From an uncultured Lachnospiraceae bacterium (lineage in GTDB: Bacteria > Bacillota > Clostridia > Lachnospirales > Lachnospiraceae): a stretch of 28,500 bases of DNA. Every line of letters starts with the position of its first letter. Position 1 is the stretch's first letter. A model generated the notes under the pieces. It was not told the DNA's origin and made no database searches. It was given only the letters and a program-made list of their open reading frames with translations. Where the stretch lies: assembly GCA_902783095.1 (NCBI GenBank), contig CACZPX010000271.1, positions 1 through 28,500 of the forward strand, given 5' to 3'. A program made the position numbers and the translations under genes. Positions 14,497 to 21,422 of the stretch are shown here, piece after piece.

Positions 14497-15705
14497 TTAC
14501 ACGAACACGTACTTCTTCATGCGGTCCAGCGCCTCTTCCACGCGGGAAAGCGGCAGGGCCAGGTTCATGCGGAAGTGGCAGGGGCCGTGGAACCCGCGGC
14601 CGTCCTGAACGGCGCAGCCCACGTCCCAGCAGGCCTTCAGCACGTCCTCAATGGTGGTGCCGTGGTCCGCGCACCACTCGGTGCAGTCCACGAACAGCAT
14701 GTAGGTGCCCTCCACGCGGGTGCACTTTACACCCTTGTACTGCTCCAAAAACGCCTTGGTCACGTTCAGGTTGTTGGCCAGCACCGGGATCAGCTCGGAG
14801 AGCCACTCTTCGCCCACCGGGCTGTAGGCGCCGATCAGCGCGTACATGGACAGCACGTTCAGCGAGTTGTAATGGGTGGTGGCCGCCTCCGCGCAGATGC
14901 GGTCGTTCAGCCACTTGTTGTAGATGATGTGATAGCTGCCGATCAGGCCCGCCAGGCTGAAGGTCTTGGACGGAGCGTACAGGGCCACCGTATGCTCCCT
15001 GGCGTAGTCGGACACGGACTGGGTGGGGATGTGCTTGTGGCCGGGCATGATCAGGTCGGACCAGATCTCGTCGGAGATCACGTACACCTGGTACTTCTCA
15101 AACAGGGCCATGGCCTTTTCGATCTCCCAGCGTTCCCACACGCGGCCGGCGGGGTTGTGCGGCGAGCAGAACACGGCGCAGTGAATCTTTTCTTCTACGA
15201 TGCGGCGCTCCATGTCTTCAAAGTCCATGCGGTAGACGCCGTCCTCGTCCTTATAGAGCGGGCTGTGGCTGAAGGTGAAGCCGCCGGAGGCAGCGGCGCC
15301 GGTAAAGCCCACGTACGTCGGAGAATGCACCAGGATCTTCTCGCCCTTGGAGACCAGCACGCGCAGCGCGGACAGGAATCCGCCCAGCACGCCGTTTTCG
15401 TAGCCGATGTTTTCCTTGGTAAGGCCCTTCACGTCATTGTGCTTTGCCTGCCAGTCGATGATCGCCTGGAAGTACTCCTCGCGCGGACGGAAATAACCGA
15501 ACAGCGGATGCTCCAGACGCTTCTGGATCGCCTCCACGATAGAGGGCGCCGCCTTAAAGTTCATGTCCGCGACCCACATCGGGATCACGTCAAAGCCGTC
15601 CTTGGGACCGCCGGGCATAAAGCCGTTCGCCGCGCCCACCTGATCCACTGCCAGGGCGTCGTGTCCCTTGCGCTCGATGATCGAGGTAAAATCATACTTT
15701 CCCAT
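14497..15705 (-). CDS. MalY/PatB family PLP-dependent C-S lyase or aminotransferase
   Basis: A 402-residue fold-type I PLP enzyme of the MalY/PatB class, usually cystathionine beta-lyase (cystathionine to homocysteine, pyruvate and ammonia). Visible are the class signature VIPMWVADMNFKAAPS, the cofactor region NGVLGGF, the substrate loop CSPHNPAGRVW (180-190), the PLP-pyridine aspartate in SDEIWSDL (D212) and the Schiff-base lysine in APSKTFSLAG (K247). The start has AAGGAGAC nine bases upstream. It is a single-gene unit with its own promoter and terminator. Whether it works mainly in methionine synthesis or as a cysteine-conjugate lyase cannot be decided; no sulfur-pathway gene is adjacent. 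Confidence 0.93.
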   Translation of the reverse strand: MGKYDFTSIIERKGHDALAVDQVGAANGFMPGGPKDGFDVIPMWVADMNFKAAPSIVEAIQKRLEHPLFGYFRPREEYFQAIIDWQAKHNDVKGLTKENIGYENGVLGGFLSALRVLVSKGEKILVHSPTYVGFTGAAASGGFTFSHSPLYKDEDGVYRMDFEDMERRIVEEKIHCAVFCSPHNPAGRVWERWEIEKAMALFEKYQVYVISDEIWSDLIMPGHKHIPTQSVSDYAREHTVALYAPSKTFSLAGLIGSYHIIYNKWLNDRICAEAATTHYNSLNVLSMYALIGAYSPVGEEWLSELIPVLANNLNVTKAFLEQYKGVKCTRVEGTYMLFVDCTEWCADHGTTIEDVLKACWDVGCAVQDGRGFHGPCHFRMNLALPLSRVEEALDRMKKYVFV

Positions 15706-15815
15706 GTTTTAAGTCTCCTTCGTCTTATCTGTCGTCAAATCACCGCAGCTTCCGTGCGGAGGGGGTTGATCCGTCCATGAAGGCCGCCGCGCAGGCAGCA
15801 GGCCAAACCTTATAT

Positions 15816-15844
15816 ATTATAGCGGGTCCCGCGGGCAATTGCCA
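15816..15844 (-). promoter_or_regulatory. Promoter of the PatB-like gene
   Basis: A perfect -10 TATAAT (15821-15816) with a 17-base spacer to a weak -35 TGGCAA (15844-15839). It gives a leader of about 105 bases. Confidence 0.6.
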
Positions 15845-15876
15845 GCCTTTCATACGATTCTTTTTGCCGGGCGAAC

Positions 15877-15987
15877 AGGACAGCGGGAGGACAGCGGGGA
15901 CGGTCCTCAGTGTCATCACGAGGACAGCGGGGACGGTCCTCAGTGTCATCATATGAGGACAGGAAGGACCGTCCCCGTGTCTTCACG
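15877..15987. repeat. REP-like palindromic repeat cluster, locus 1
   Basis: A partial unit, two 30-base identical direct units (from 15888 and 15921), and one inverted unit (15956-15987). Each contains GGGGACGGTCCT or its complement between AGGACA and TGTC. It occupies the region between the divergent PatB-like and DUF3881 genes, and ends three bases before the -35 of the latter. Confidence 0.9.
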
Positions 15988-15989
15988 CA

Positions 15990-16018
15990 TTGCAAAACCG
16001 CGCCGGCGGTATTATAAT
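15990..16018 (+). promoter_or_regulatory. Promoter of the DUF3881 / BI-1 operon
   Basis: A -35 TTGCAA (15990-15995), 17-base spacer, perfect -10 TATAAT (16013-16018). It overlaps an in-frame ATG at 16017, which therefore cannot be on the transcript. Confidence 0.75.
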
Positions 16019-16058
16019 GGCACCACTTTATAAGGGAACGGATCGGATTACCAGAGAG

Positions 16059-16931
16059 ATGATGCACCAGTACCTGCGAACCATAGGCTTTTCCAAATAC
16101 AACCACGTGCGCGAACTGCGCCCCATCCTCAACAAGATCATCATGGACCCGGAGACCGTGTCCATGGTCCACGACGAGGATGAGATCTACGGCTATTTTT
16201 CCCGCTCGTTCGGCGAGAATTTCGGCCTGCGCCTGTTCGTCACCTATGAGGGCGGCGCGGCCTACAAGGAGGACTATTTCTTCCCCTACGCCGTCACGGA
16301 CGTGGTCTCCTCCCACGCGCAGTGTACGGTGGAAAAGCGCAGCGACCGCACGGCCTATTCCGGCCTCTGCGACGAATCCGCCTTTGGCATCTCGCTGATC
16401 TTCTTTGTGAGCAACGGCATGGCCTACGCCCGCCGCGCCCTGTCCGGCCCTGTGCCCATCGATTACGTGGCGCTCACGGCGCTGTCCATCTCCGGCAAAG
16501 TCCTGCTGCCGTTAAACAAGACGGCGCATGAACGGGAGCTGGCCCACGCCCTGGCCCTGGACCGCGCGCACCTGATCGAGGCGGCCAAGGGCGGCGACGA
16601 GTCCGCCATGGAGAGCCTGGCCATCTCCGACATGAACACGGCCGAGCAGATCTCCGAGCGCATCACGCGCGAAGACGTCTACTCCCTGGTAGACAACACC
16701 TTCATGCCCTTTGGCATGGAGTCCGACAAATACAGCATCATCGCGGACATCCTCTCCGTGCAGGAATTAAAGAACGCCGCCACCAAAGAGACCGTCTACC
16801 GCATGATGGTCGAGTGCGCCGGCGTGCGCATGGGCCTGCTGATCAACAGCGCGGACCTGCTGGGCGTGCCCACGCCCGGCTGCCGCTTTAAGGGCGACGT
16901 GTGGCTGCAGGGCGAGGTGCATTTTTTCTGA
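16059..16931 (+). CDS. DUF3881 family protein
   Basis: A protein of about 290 residues matching, from memory, the DUF3881 family typical of Lachnospiraceae, which opens with a HKYLRAIGFS-like motif (here MMHQYLRTIGFSKY). It is soluble, with mixed alpha/beta content (NFGLRLFVTYEGGAAYKEDYF early, CRFKGDVWLQGEVHFF at the end) and no catalytic motif that I recognise. The start is put at 16059 or 16062 because the -10 hexamer covers the upstream ATG at 16017 and family members begin at this motif; the ribosome binding site (AGAGAG) is weak. The next gene follows after 24 bases. Function unknown. Confidence 0.85.
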   Translation: MMHQYLRTIGFSKYNHVRELRPILNKIIMDPETVSMVHDEDEIYGYFSRSFGENFGLRLFVTYEGGAAYKEDYFFPYAVTDVVSSHAQCTVEKRSDRTAYSGLCDESAFGISLIFFVSNGMAYARRALSGPVPIDYVALTALSISGKVLLPLNKTAHERELAHALALDRAHLIEAAKGGDESAMESLAISDMNTAEQISERITREDVYSLVDNTFMPFGMESDKYSIIADILSVQELKNAATKETVYRMMVECAGVRMGLLINSADLLGVPTPGCRFKGDVWLQGEVHFF

Positions 16932-16955
16932 TCGTTACGATCACAGGAGGTTGAT

Positions 16956-17792
16956 ATGATCTGTCCACATTGCGGATTTCAGACAGACGGCACGTCCGGC
17001 TACTGCCCCAGATGCGGCAAACCGCTGCAGGCCGGGCCAAACCGCTCCGCCGCGAACGATAACCGGCAGGCTGGCGCACAGGCGGCCAAAAAAACCGCGG
17101 CGACCGGATTGCTGCTCGGCGCGGCGGCCCGGGCAAGAAGGCTTCAGGAGGCCGTGGAGGAGGGGGAGCTGATCGGCGCCCGCACCTACAACGCCGTCAT
17201 GATGGGCGTGCTGCTGTGGGGCATCCTGGTCAACTACCTGCTCTGCCGGTACGTGGGGAACGTGTATCAGTACATCGAACCCATCCCCTTCCTGATCCTG
17301 TACGTGGTGTTCGCCTTTGCCGGCATCATCATCTCCGGCAAGTCCCAGAAACCGGCAGTCAGTTTTCTGGGCTACAACATGGTGGTGGTGCCCTTTGGCC
17401 TGGTGATCTCCACCATGGTGGAAGCCTACGGCGGCATCGACTCCGCCATCGTCACCTACGCCTTCCTGTACACCCTGTTCATCGCGCTGGGCATGACGGC
17501 AGCGGTGGTGGCCTTCCCCGGCGTTTTCTCAAAACTGGGCGGTGCGCTGGGCGGCGTGCTGATCGGCGTGATCCTCTGCGAGCTTCTGCTGCTCATCTTC
17601 CGGGTGGAACAGTCCGTGACCGACTGGGTGGCCGCCGGCCTCTTCTGCCTGTACATCGGCTACGACGTCTACCGCTCCCAGCAGTTCCCCAAAACCGTGG
17701 ACAACGCGGTGGACTGCGCGCTGGACATCTATCTCGATATCGCCAACCTCTTTGTCCGCCTGCTGCAGATCCTGGCTAAAAAAGACGACTGA
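16956..17792 (+). CDS. Zinc-ribbon Bax inhibitor-1-like membrane protein
   Basis: A 278-residue membrane protein. The N-terminus is a zinc ribbon (C3, C6, C17, C20). A Lys/Ala-rich linker follows, then about seven hydrophobic segments from residue 80 on. The end, DVYRSQQF then LDIYLDIANLFVRLLQIL, matches the C-terminal signature of the Bax inhibitor-1/YetJ family, in which conserved aspartates gate a pH-sensitive calcium leak; the aspartates in YDVYRS and YLDIANLF are in the expected places. The start has a perfect AGGAGGT site. It is co-transcribed with the DUF3881 gene. Ion transport is inferred from the family. Confidence 0.85.
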   Translation: MICPHCGFQTDGTSGYCPRCGKPLQAGPNRSAANDNRQAGAQAAKKTAATGLLLGAAARARRLQEAVEEGELIGARTYNAVMMGVLLWGILVNYLLCRYVGNVYQYIEPIPFLILYVVFAFAGIIISGKSQKPAVSFLGYNMVVVPFGLVISTMVEAYGGIDSAIVTYAFLYTLFIALGMTAAVVAFPGVFSKLGGALGGVLIGVILCELLLLIFRVEQSVTDWVAAGLFCLYIGYDVYRSQQFPKTVDNAVDCALDIYLDIANLFVRLLQILAKKDD

Positions 17793-17802
17793 GCGCAAAA
17801 CG

Positions 17803-17848
17803 CCCCCGGTATCCATATACGTTCATACGCGGATACCGGGGGTATTTT
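17803..17848. terminator. Bidirectional terminator between convergent genes
   Basis: CCCCCGGTATCC (17803-17814) and GGATACCGGGGG (17831-17842) form a perfect 12-base stem with a 16-base loop. TATTTTC follows on the plus strand and CGTTTTGCG on the minus strand, so it can end both the BI-1 operon and the bicupin gene. Confidence 0.9.
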
Positions 17849-17892
17849 CGTCCCCGCTTTCCTGTCCTTCTTTTTGTAATCCGCTGGTTTCC

Positions 17893-18909
17893 TTACTCCG
17901 GCTGCCAGACAAGATCCGTCGCGTAGACCTGATACTTCCGCAGGAAGCGCAGCAGATCCTCTTTGTTTTCCACCTGCGCCGGATCATTCTCCTTTACGGC
18001 GCGCAGATCCTCCAGGCAGGCCTGCAGGTCGTGATATCCGCCGTAATTGTACAGGGCGGTATCCTCCAGCACCTCCACCGTGTAGGTGTGGTACGGCGGG
18101 ATGTCGATGATGGTCTCATCCTCCACGATAAACGTCTGCGGCTTTGCCTCGGCGTGCGTATGGCAGACCGTCAGCTTCAGTTTCCCGTGCTGTACGTAGT
18201 ACAGGTCATAGCCTTTGTGCGGATAGTCAAAGGCCGCCTTCAACCCCTTTTTCAGGTCCGCGTGCCAGATCTCCTTGCAGCCGGCGGTCTCGAACTTGCA
18301 GATCTTCAGCTGCAGCGCATAGCCGGGGCCCTCGTGCCGCACCCACGCAAAGTCAGGCGTACGGCACTGGAACACCTGGCTGTGGTCCACCGGCGCGTCG
18401 TTCCAGGCGGCCGGTTTCTGTCTGGCCACGAGTTTGCCGGTCCGGTACATCTTCATAAAGTCCGCGTCTTCCTTGCAGGGCTCGTAATAGTCGTTGACCA
18501 TGTTCTTTTCCAGGATGCCGCCGGACATATCGATCTCCTGGAACAGTTCGCGCCAGATGGTATCCTCCTCCAGAAAGACAAAGCCGTGCGCCGTAAACGG
18601 CGGCAGATGGATCAGGTCGCCGGCCTTTGCGACAAAGTGCACGCCGTTGACCACGCAGTCCACGCTTCCCTTCGCGATCTCAAAGGTCTCAAAGCCCTTT
18701 TCGTGCCAGTGATACCCGACCTCAGTCCCGGCGTGATAGACCGTGTCGGAAAACTCATCCTGCTGACGCGGCCCGCGCGGCAGGATAAAGTCGTTGACCA
18801 CCTCGCCGCCCTCGTTGTAGTGGCGCAGCCAGTCCGCGGGGTCCATCATCCGGATGACGTAGCGGTGATTGGTAAAATTCGGGATCTTCTCCATTTCTGT
18901 CAGTTTCAT
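17893..18909 (-). CDS. Bicupin protein
   Basis: A 338-residue soluble protein with two cupin barrels. The first (about 55-125) has the metal-binding pattern: H67 and H69 (GYHWH), E74, then H108 in the second motif (AGDLIHLPPFTAHGF). The second (about 215-305) shows GYDLYYVQHGKLKLTV and DIPPYHTYTVEVL, with a less complete metal site. The start has AGGAGG six bases upstream; longer in-frame starts overlap the promoter. It diverges from the glycoside hydrolase. Cupins range from isomerases to dioxygenases and carbohydrate-binding proteins; I cannot choose between them. Confidence 0.87.
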   Translation of the reverse strand: MKLTEMEKIPNFTNHRYVIRMMDPADWLRHYNEGGEVVNDFILPRGPRQQDEFSDTVYHAGTEVGYHWHEKGFETFEIAKGSVDCVVNGVHFVAKAGDLIHLPPFTAHGFVFLEEDTIWRELFQEIDMSGGILEKNMVNDYYEPCKEDADFMKMYRTGKLVARQKPAAWNDAPVDHSQVFQCRTPDFAWVRHEGPGYALQLKICKFETAGCKEIWHADLKKGLKAAFDYPHKGYDLYYVQHGKLKLTVCHTHAEAKPQTFIVEDETIIDIPPYHTYTVEVLEDTALYNYGGYHDLQACLEDLRAVKENDPAQVENKEDLLRFLRKYQVYATDLVWQPE

Positions 18910-18967
18910 GCGTTGCCTCCTGTATATCTCGAAGCCGGTCCTCCGCGGCGCTGCCCTCTTTTCGTTC

Positions 18968-18996
18968 ATTGTATCCGAAGGGCGGCTGTCCCGCAA
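18968..18996 (-). promoter_or_regulatory. Promoter of the bicupin gene
   Basis: A -35 TTGCGG (18996-18991), 17 bases, -10 TACAAT (18973-18968) on the minus strand, with a leader of about 50 bases. Confidence 0.65.
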
Positions 18997-19046
18997 GACG
19001 CCGAGCGTGTTTTTGTATTGCCGGTCCGCCGGAGCCCCTGTCCGGC

Positions 19047-19075
19047 TGGCTTCCCGCAGCTTCCTGTGCTATGAT
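19047..19075 (+). promoter_or_regulatory. Possible promoter of the glycoside hydrolase gene
   Basis: A good -10 TATGAT (19070-19075) with a poor -35 TGGCTT (19047-19052) at 17 bases. The weak -35 may point to an activator; no operator was identified. Confidence 0.35.
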
Positions 19076-19145
19076 GAGCGTGTGCGGCCGGCGGCCGGTG
19101 CACGGCCGTCTTCGCCGCTTTGAATCCATCCGAAAGGAGCAGAAA

Positions 19146-20894
19146 ATGGATCATCCGAGACCGCAGCTTGCGCGTGAACGCTTCATTTCTTTGGACGGCA
19201 GCTGGGACTTTTCCGTAGTGGAGCCGGAGACCGGCACCGCCGCAAAGCCCGGCATCCTGCCCTCCGCCGTAAAAAAGATCGGGACCGCCGCAAAACGGCT
19301 TCTGCCCGCGGCGCGGGCCGCAGAGGATCCGCAGTCCGCGGTCAAGCCGAGGCCGGACCTTCCCCATACGATCAACGTCCCCTACCCGCCGGAGGCGCCG
19401 CTCTCCGGCGTCGGCCGGCATTTTCCGGAAGGTTCTGTCCTCCGGTACCGCCGCAGCTTTTCCGCGCCGGCGCTTTCGCCCGGCGAGCGGCTGCTGCTGC
19501 ACATCGACGGCGTGGACCAGCAGGCCCGCGTCTTTTTCAACGGGAAAGACCTGGGCACGGTCTGCACGGTCTTAAACGGCCCCGCCTCGCTGGATATCAC
19601 CCCGTGGCTGCAGCCGGACAATACGCTGATCATCACCGTCACGGACGATCTGCGCGACCGCCGCTTTCCGTACGGCAAGCAGTCCCTGACCCCCGGCGGC
19701 ATGTGGTATACGCCGGTGTCCGGCATCTGGCAGTCCGTATGGCTGGAGCCGGTGCCCAAAGACTTCGTACGCGGGCTGAAGATCACGCCGTCCTTAACCA
19801 GCGTGCACATAAAGATCGACGGCCCCAAAGAGGGCGTGATCCGCTGCGAAGGCGCCGTGTACCCCTTTAAAAACGGCCGCGTCACCATCACGCCCGCGCA
19901 GCCGCACCTGTGGAGCCCGGAGGACCCGTACCTGTACCGCTTTACCGTGACCGCGGGCAGGGATACCGTCCATTCCTACTTTGCGCTGCGCAAAGTGGAA
20001 GTGCGCGGGCGGCGGATCCTCTTAAACGGAAAGCCGGTCTTTTTGCACGGGCTGCTGGATCAGGGCTATTTCCCGGACGGTCTTTGGACCCCGCCCGCGG
20101 CGGACAGTTTTGAAAAGGATATCCTGGCCGCGAAGGCGCTGGGCTTTAACATGCTGCGCAAGCACATCAAGATCGAGCCGGAGCGCTTTTACTACGACTG
20201 CGACCGGCTGGGCATGCTCGTCTTCCAGGATATGATCAACAACGGGCGCTACTCTTTCGCGCGCGATACGGCGCTGCCGACCGCGGGCTTTACCAGGCTC
20301 CCGCAGCGTCTGCGCAGGCACAGCCGCGCCTGCAAAAAGGCCTTTCTGCAGGCCTTGAGCAGCACGGTGCGGCGCCTGTACAACCATCCCTGTATCTGCG
20401 GCTGGACCATCTTCAACGAGGGCTGGGGCCAGTTTTCCGGCGACGAGGCCTATAACGATCTCTCGCGCCTGGACTCCACCCGCGTTATAGACGCCGCCTC
20501 CGGCTGGTTTGCGGGCGGCAAGACCGACGTGGACAGCCGGCACGTGTATTTCCGGAAATTCCGCATGCCGAAGGGCGAAAAGCCGGTGATCCTGTCCGAG
20601 TTCGGCGGCTACGTATGGAAGATACCGGAACACAGTGCCGACCCGGAAAAGACCTACGGCTACAGGACGTTTAAAACGCAGGCCGCCTGGATGGACGGGC
20701 TGGAGGCACTGTATAAAAAGCAGATCATCCCGGCCGCGCAAAAGGGGCTGTGCGGTGCCGTCTATACGCAGCTGACCGACGTGGAGGAGGAGTGCAACGG
20801 GCTTCTGACCTACGACCGCGCCGTCTGCAAGGCGGATGCGGCCCGGATGCAGGCGCTGGCGGCCGCCCTGCGGGACGCGGCGCTGCAAAATTGA
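19146..20894 (+). CDS. Glycoside hydrolase family 2 enzyme
   Basis: A 582-residue intracellular GH2 enzyme (beta-galactosidase/glucuronidase/mannosidase group), with no signal peptide. Order: sugar-binding domain (LARERFISLDGSWDF, then RYRRSF and VDQQARVFFNGKDLGT), Ig-like domain (about 215-290), and the TIM barrel. The acid/base is E425 in FNEGWGQF and the nucleophile E485 in ILSEFGGY. GMWYTPVSGIWQSVW and ADSFEKDILAAKALGFNMLRKH are conserved in the group. An unusual Ala/Lys/Pro-rich insert with an internal duplication lies at residues about 27-75. The start has AAGGAG six bases upstream. The substrate cannot be predicted; the divergent bicupin may be related. Confidence 0.93.
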   Translation: MDHPRPQLARERFISLDGSWDFSVVEPETGTAAKPGILPSAVKKIGTAAKRLLPAARAAEDPQSAVKPRPDLPHTINVPYPPEAPLSGVGRHFPEGSVLRYRRSFSAPALSPGERLLLHIDGVDQQARVFFNGKDLGTVCTVLNGPASLDITPWLQPDNTLIITVTDDLRDRRFPYGKQSLTPGGMWYTPVSGIWQSVWLEPVPKDFVRGLKITPSLTSVHIKIDGPKEGVIRCEGAVYPFKNGRVTITPAQPHLWSPEDPYLYRFTVTAGRDTVHSYFALRKVEVRGRRILLNGKPVFLHGLLDQGYFPDGLWTPPAADSFEKDILAAKALGFNMLRKHIKIEPERFYYDCDRLGMLVFQDMINNGRYSFARDTALPTAGFTRLPQRLRRHSRACKKAFLQALSSTVRRLYNHPCICGWTIFNEGWGQFSGDEAYNDLSRLDSTRVIDAASGWFAGGKTDVDSRHVYFRKFRMPKGEKPVILSEFGGYVWKIPEHSADPEKTYGYRTFKTQAAWMDGLEALYKKQIIPAAQKGLCGAVYTQLTDVEEECNGLLTYDRAVCKADAARMQALAAALRDAALQN

Positions 20895-20930
20895 CGCATG
20901 TATAGAATTTTGTATATTTAAAAACAGCTG

Positions 20931-20959
20931 TTGACAGCCCTCCGGCATCGTGCTAATAT
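20931..20959 (+). promoter_or_regulatory. Promoter of the T-box/trpB2 unit
   Basis: A perfect -35 TTGACA (20931-20936), 17-base spacer, and -10 TAATAT (20954-20959). Transcription would begin near 20966, at the start of the T-box leader. Confidence 0.85.
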
Positions 20960-20965
20960 CGTGCC

Positions 20966-21254
20966 CATAAATCGATGAGGAAGAGTAGTAAGTCCCCTCC
21001 CTTTCCCTACAGAGAGCCGCGGGCGGTGAGATCGCGGCGGGCAATACCGGACCGAATGGACTTCCGAGAGCAAACGGAAATGCGGCGACGCAGAGTATGG
21101 GCGACGGGATCTGGCTCCCCGTGATCAAGGGTCAGCGTATGATGGTACGCAGTGAGAGGGCGCATTGTAAAGATGCGTCAAGCGGGGTGGCACCGCAGAG
21201 TACACCAGTGAGTATTCTGTCCCGGCAAACGATATTGTTTGCCGGGTTTTTTTT
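20966..21254 (+). promoter_or_regulatory. T-box riboswitch, tRNA-Trp specific
   Basis: A leader RNA that senses uncharged tRNA. Signs: the opening GAGGAAGAGTAGTAA, the AGAGAGCC element of stem I, the specifier loop GAATGGAC with codon TGG (21057-21059) for tryptophan, and the T-box sequence AAGCGGGGTGGCACCGC (GGTGGCACCGC near 21186-21196) that pairs with the tRNA acceptor end. It ends with a perfect terminator: CCCGGCAAAC and GTTTGCCGGG, then eight T residues (21221-21254). Uncharged tRNA-Trp should favour read-through into trpB2. Confidence 0.93.
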
Positions 21255-21286
21255 ATCCGGCAGACGCCAAAAGGAGGATCCCTTCC

Positions 21287-21334
21287 ATGACACACTTGCC
21301 GGGAAAGCGCTGGCGCAGCGCGCCGAACAGATGA
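21287..21334 (+). CDS. Possible 15-residue leader peptide (MTHLPGKRWRSAPNR)
   Basis: A short frame between the T-box terminator and trpB2. It has an AAGGAGG site nine bases before the ATG, stronger than that of trpB2, contains one tryptophan codon, and its stop overlaps another ATG (ATGA). It may be a translated leader peptide, a remnant of a lost gene, or chance; no homology is recognised. Confidence 0.3.
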   Translation: MTHLPGKRWRSAPNR

Positions 21335-21422
21335 GAACGCCCGCAGCCGGCATATAACAGGCTGCACCGATCATCCGAAGACGTCCGAAAAGGATCAGCG
21401 CCCCAAAAAAGAAAGGAAAATC

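Noticed and set aside
14401..15780. Plus-strand open frame opposite the PatB-like gene
   Set aside because: It covers the terminator and the whole of a well-supported PLP enzyme gene in antisense.
15877..15987. Tandem 30-base repeats as a possible CRISPR array
   Set aside because: Units abut with 3-5 bases between them, one is inverted, there are no spacers of normal length and no cas gene; the same core recurs at other loci.
21097..21357. Open frame across the T-box terminator
   Set aside because: It runs through stem I, the T-box and the terminator; only the short frame at 21287-21334 has a ribosome binding site.
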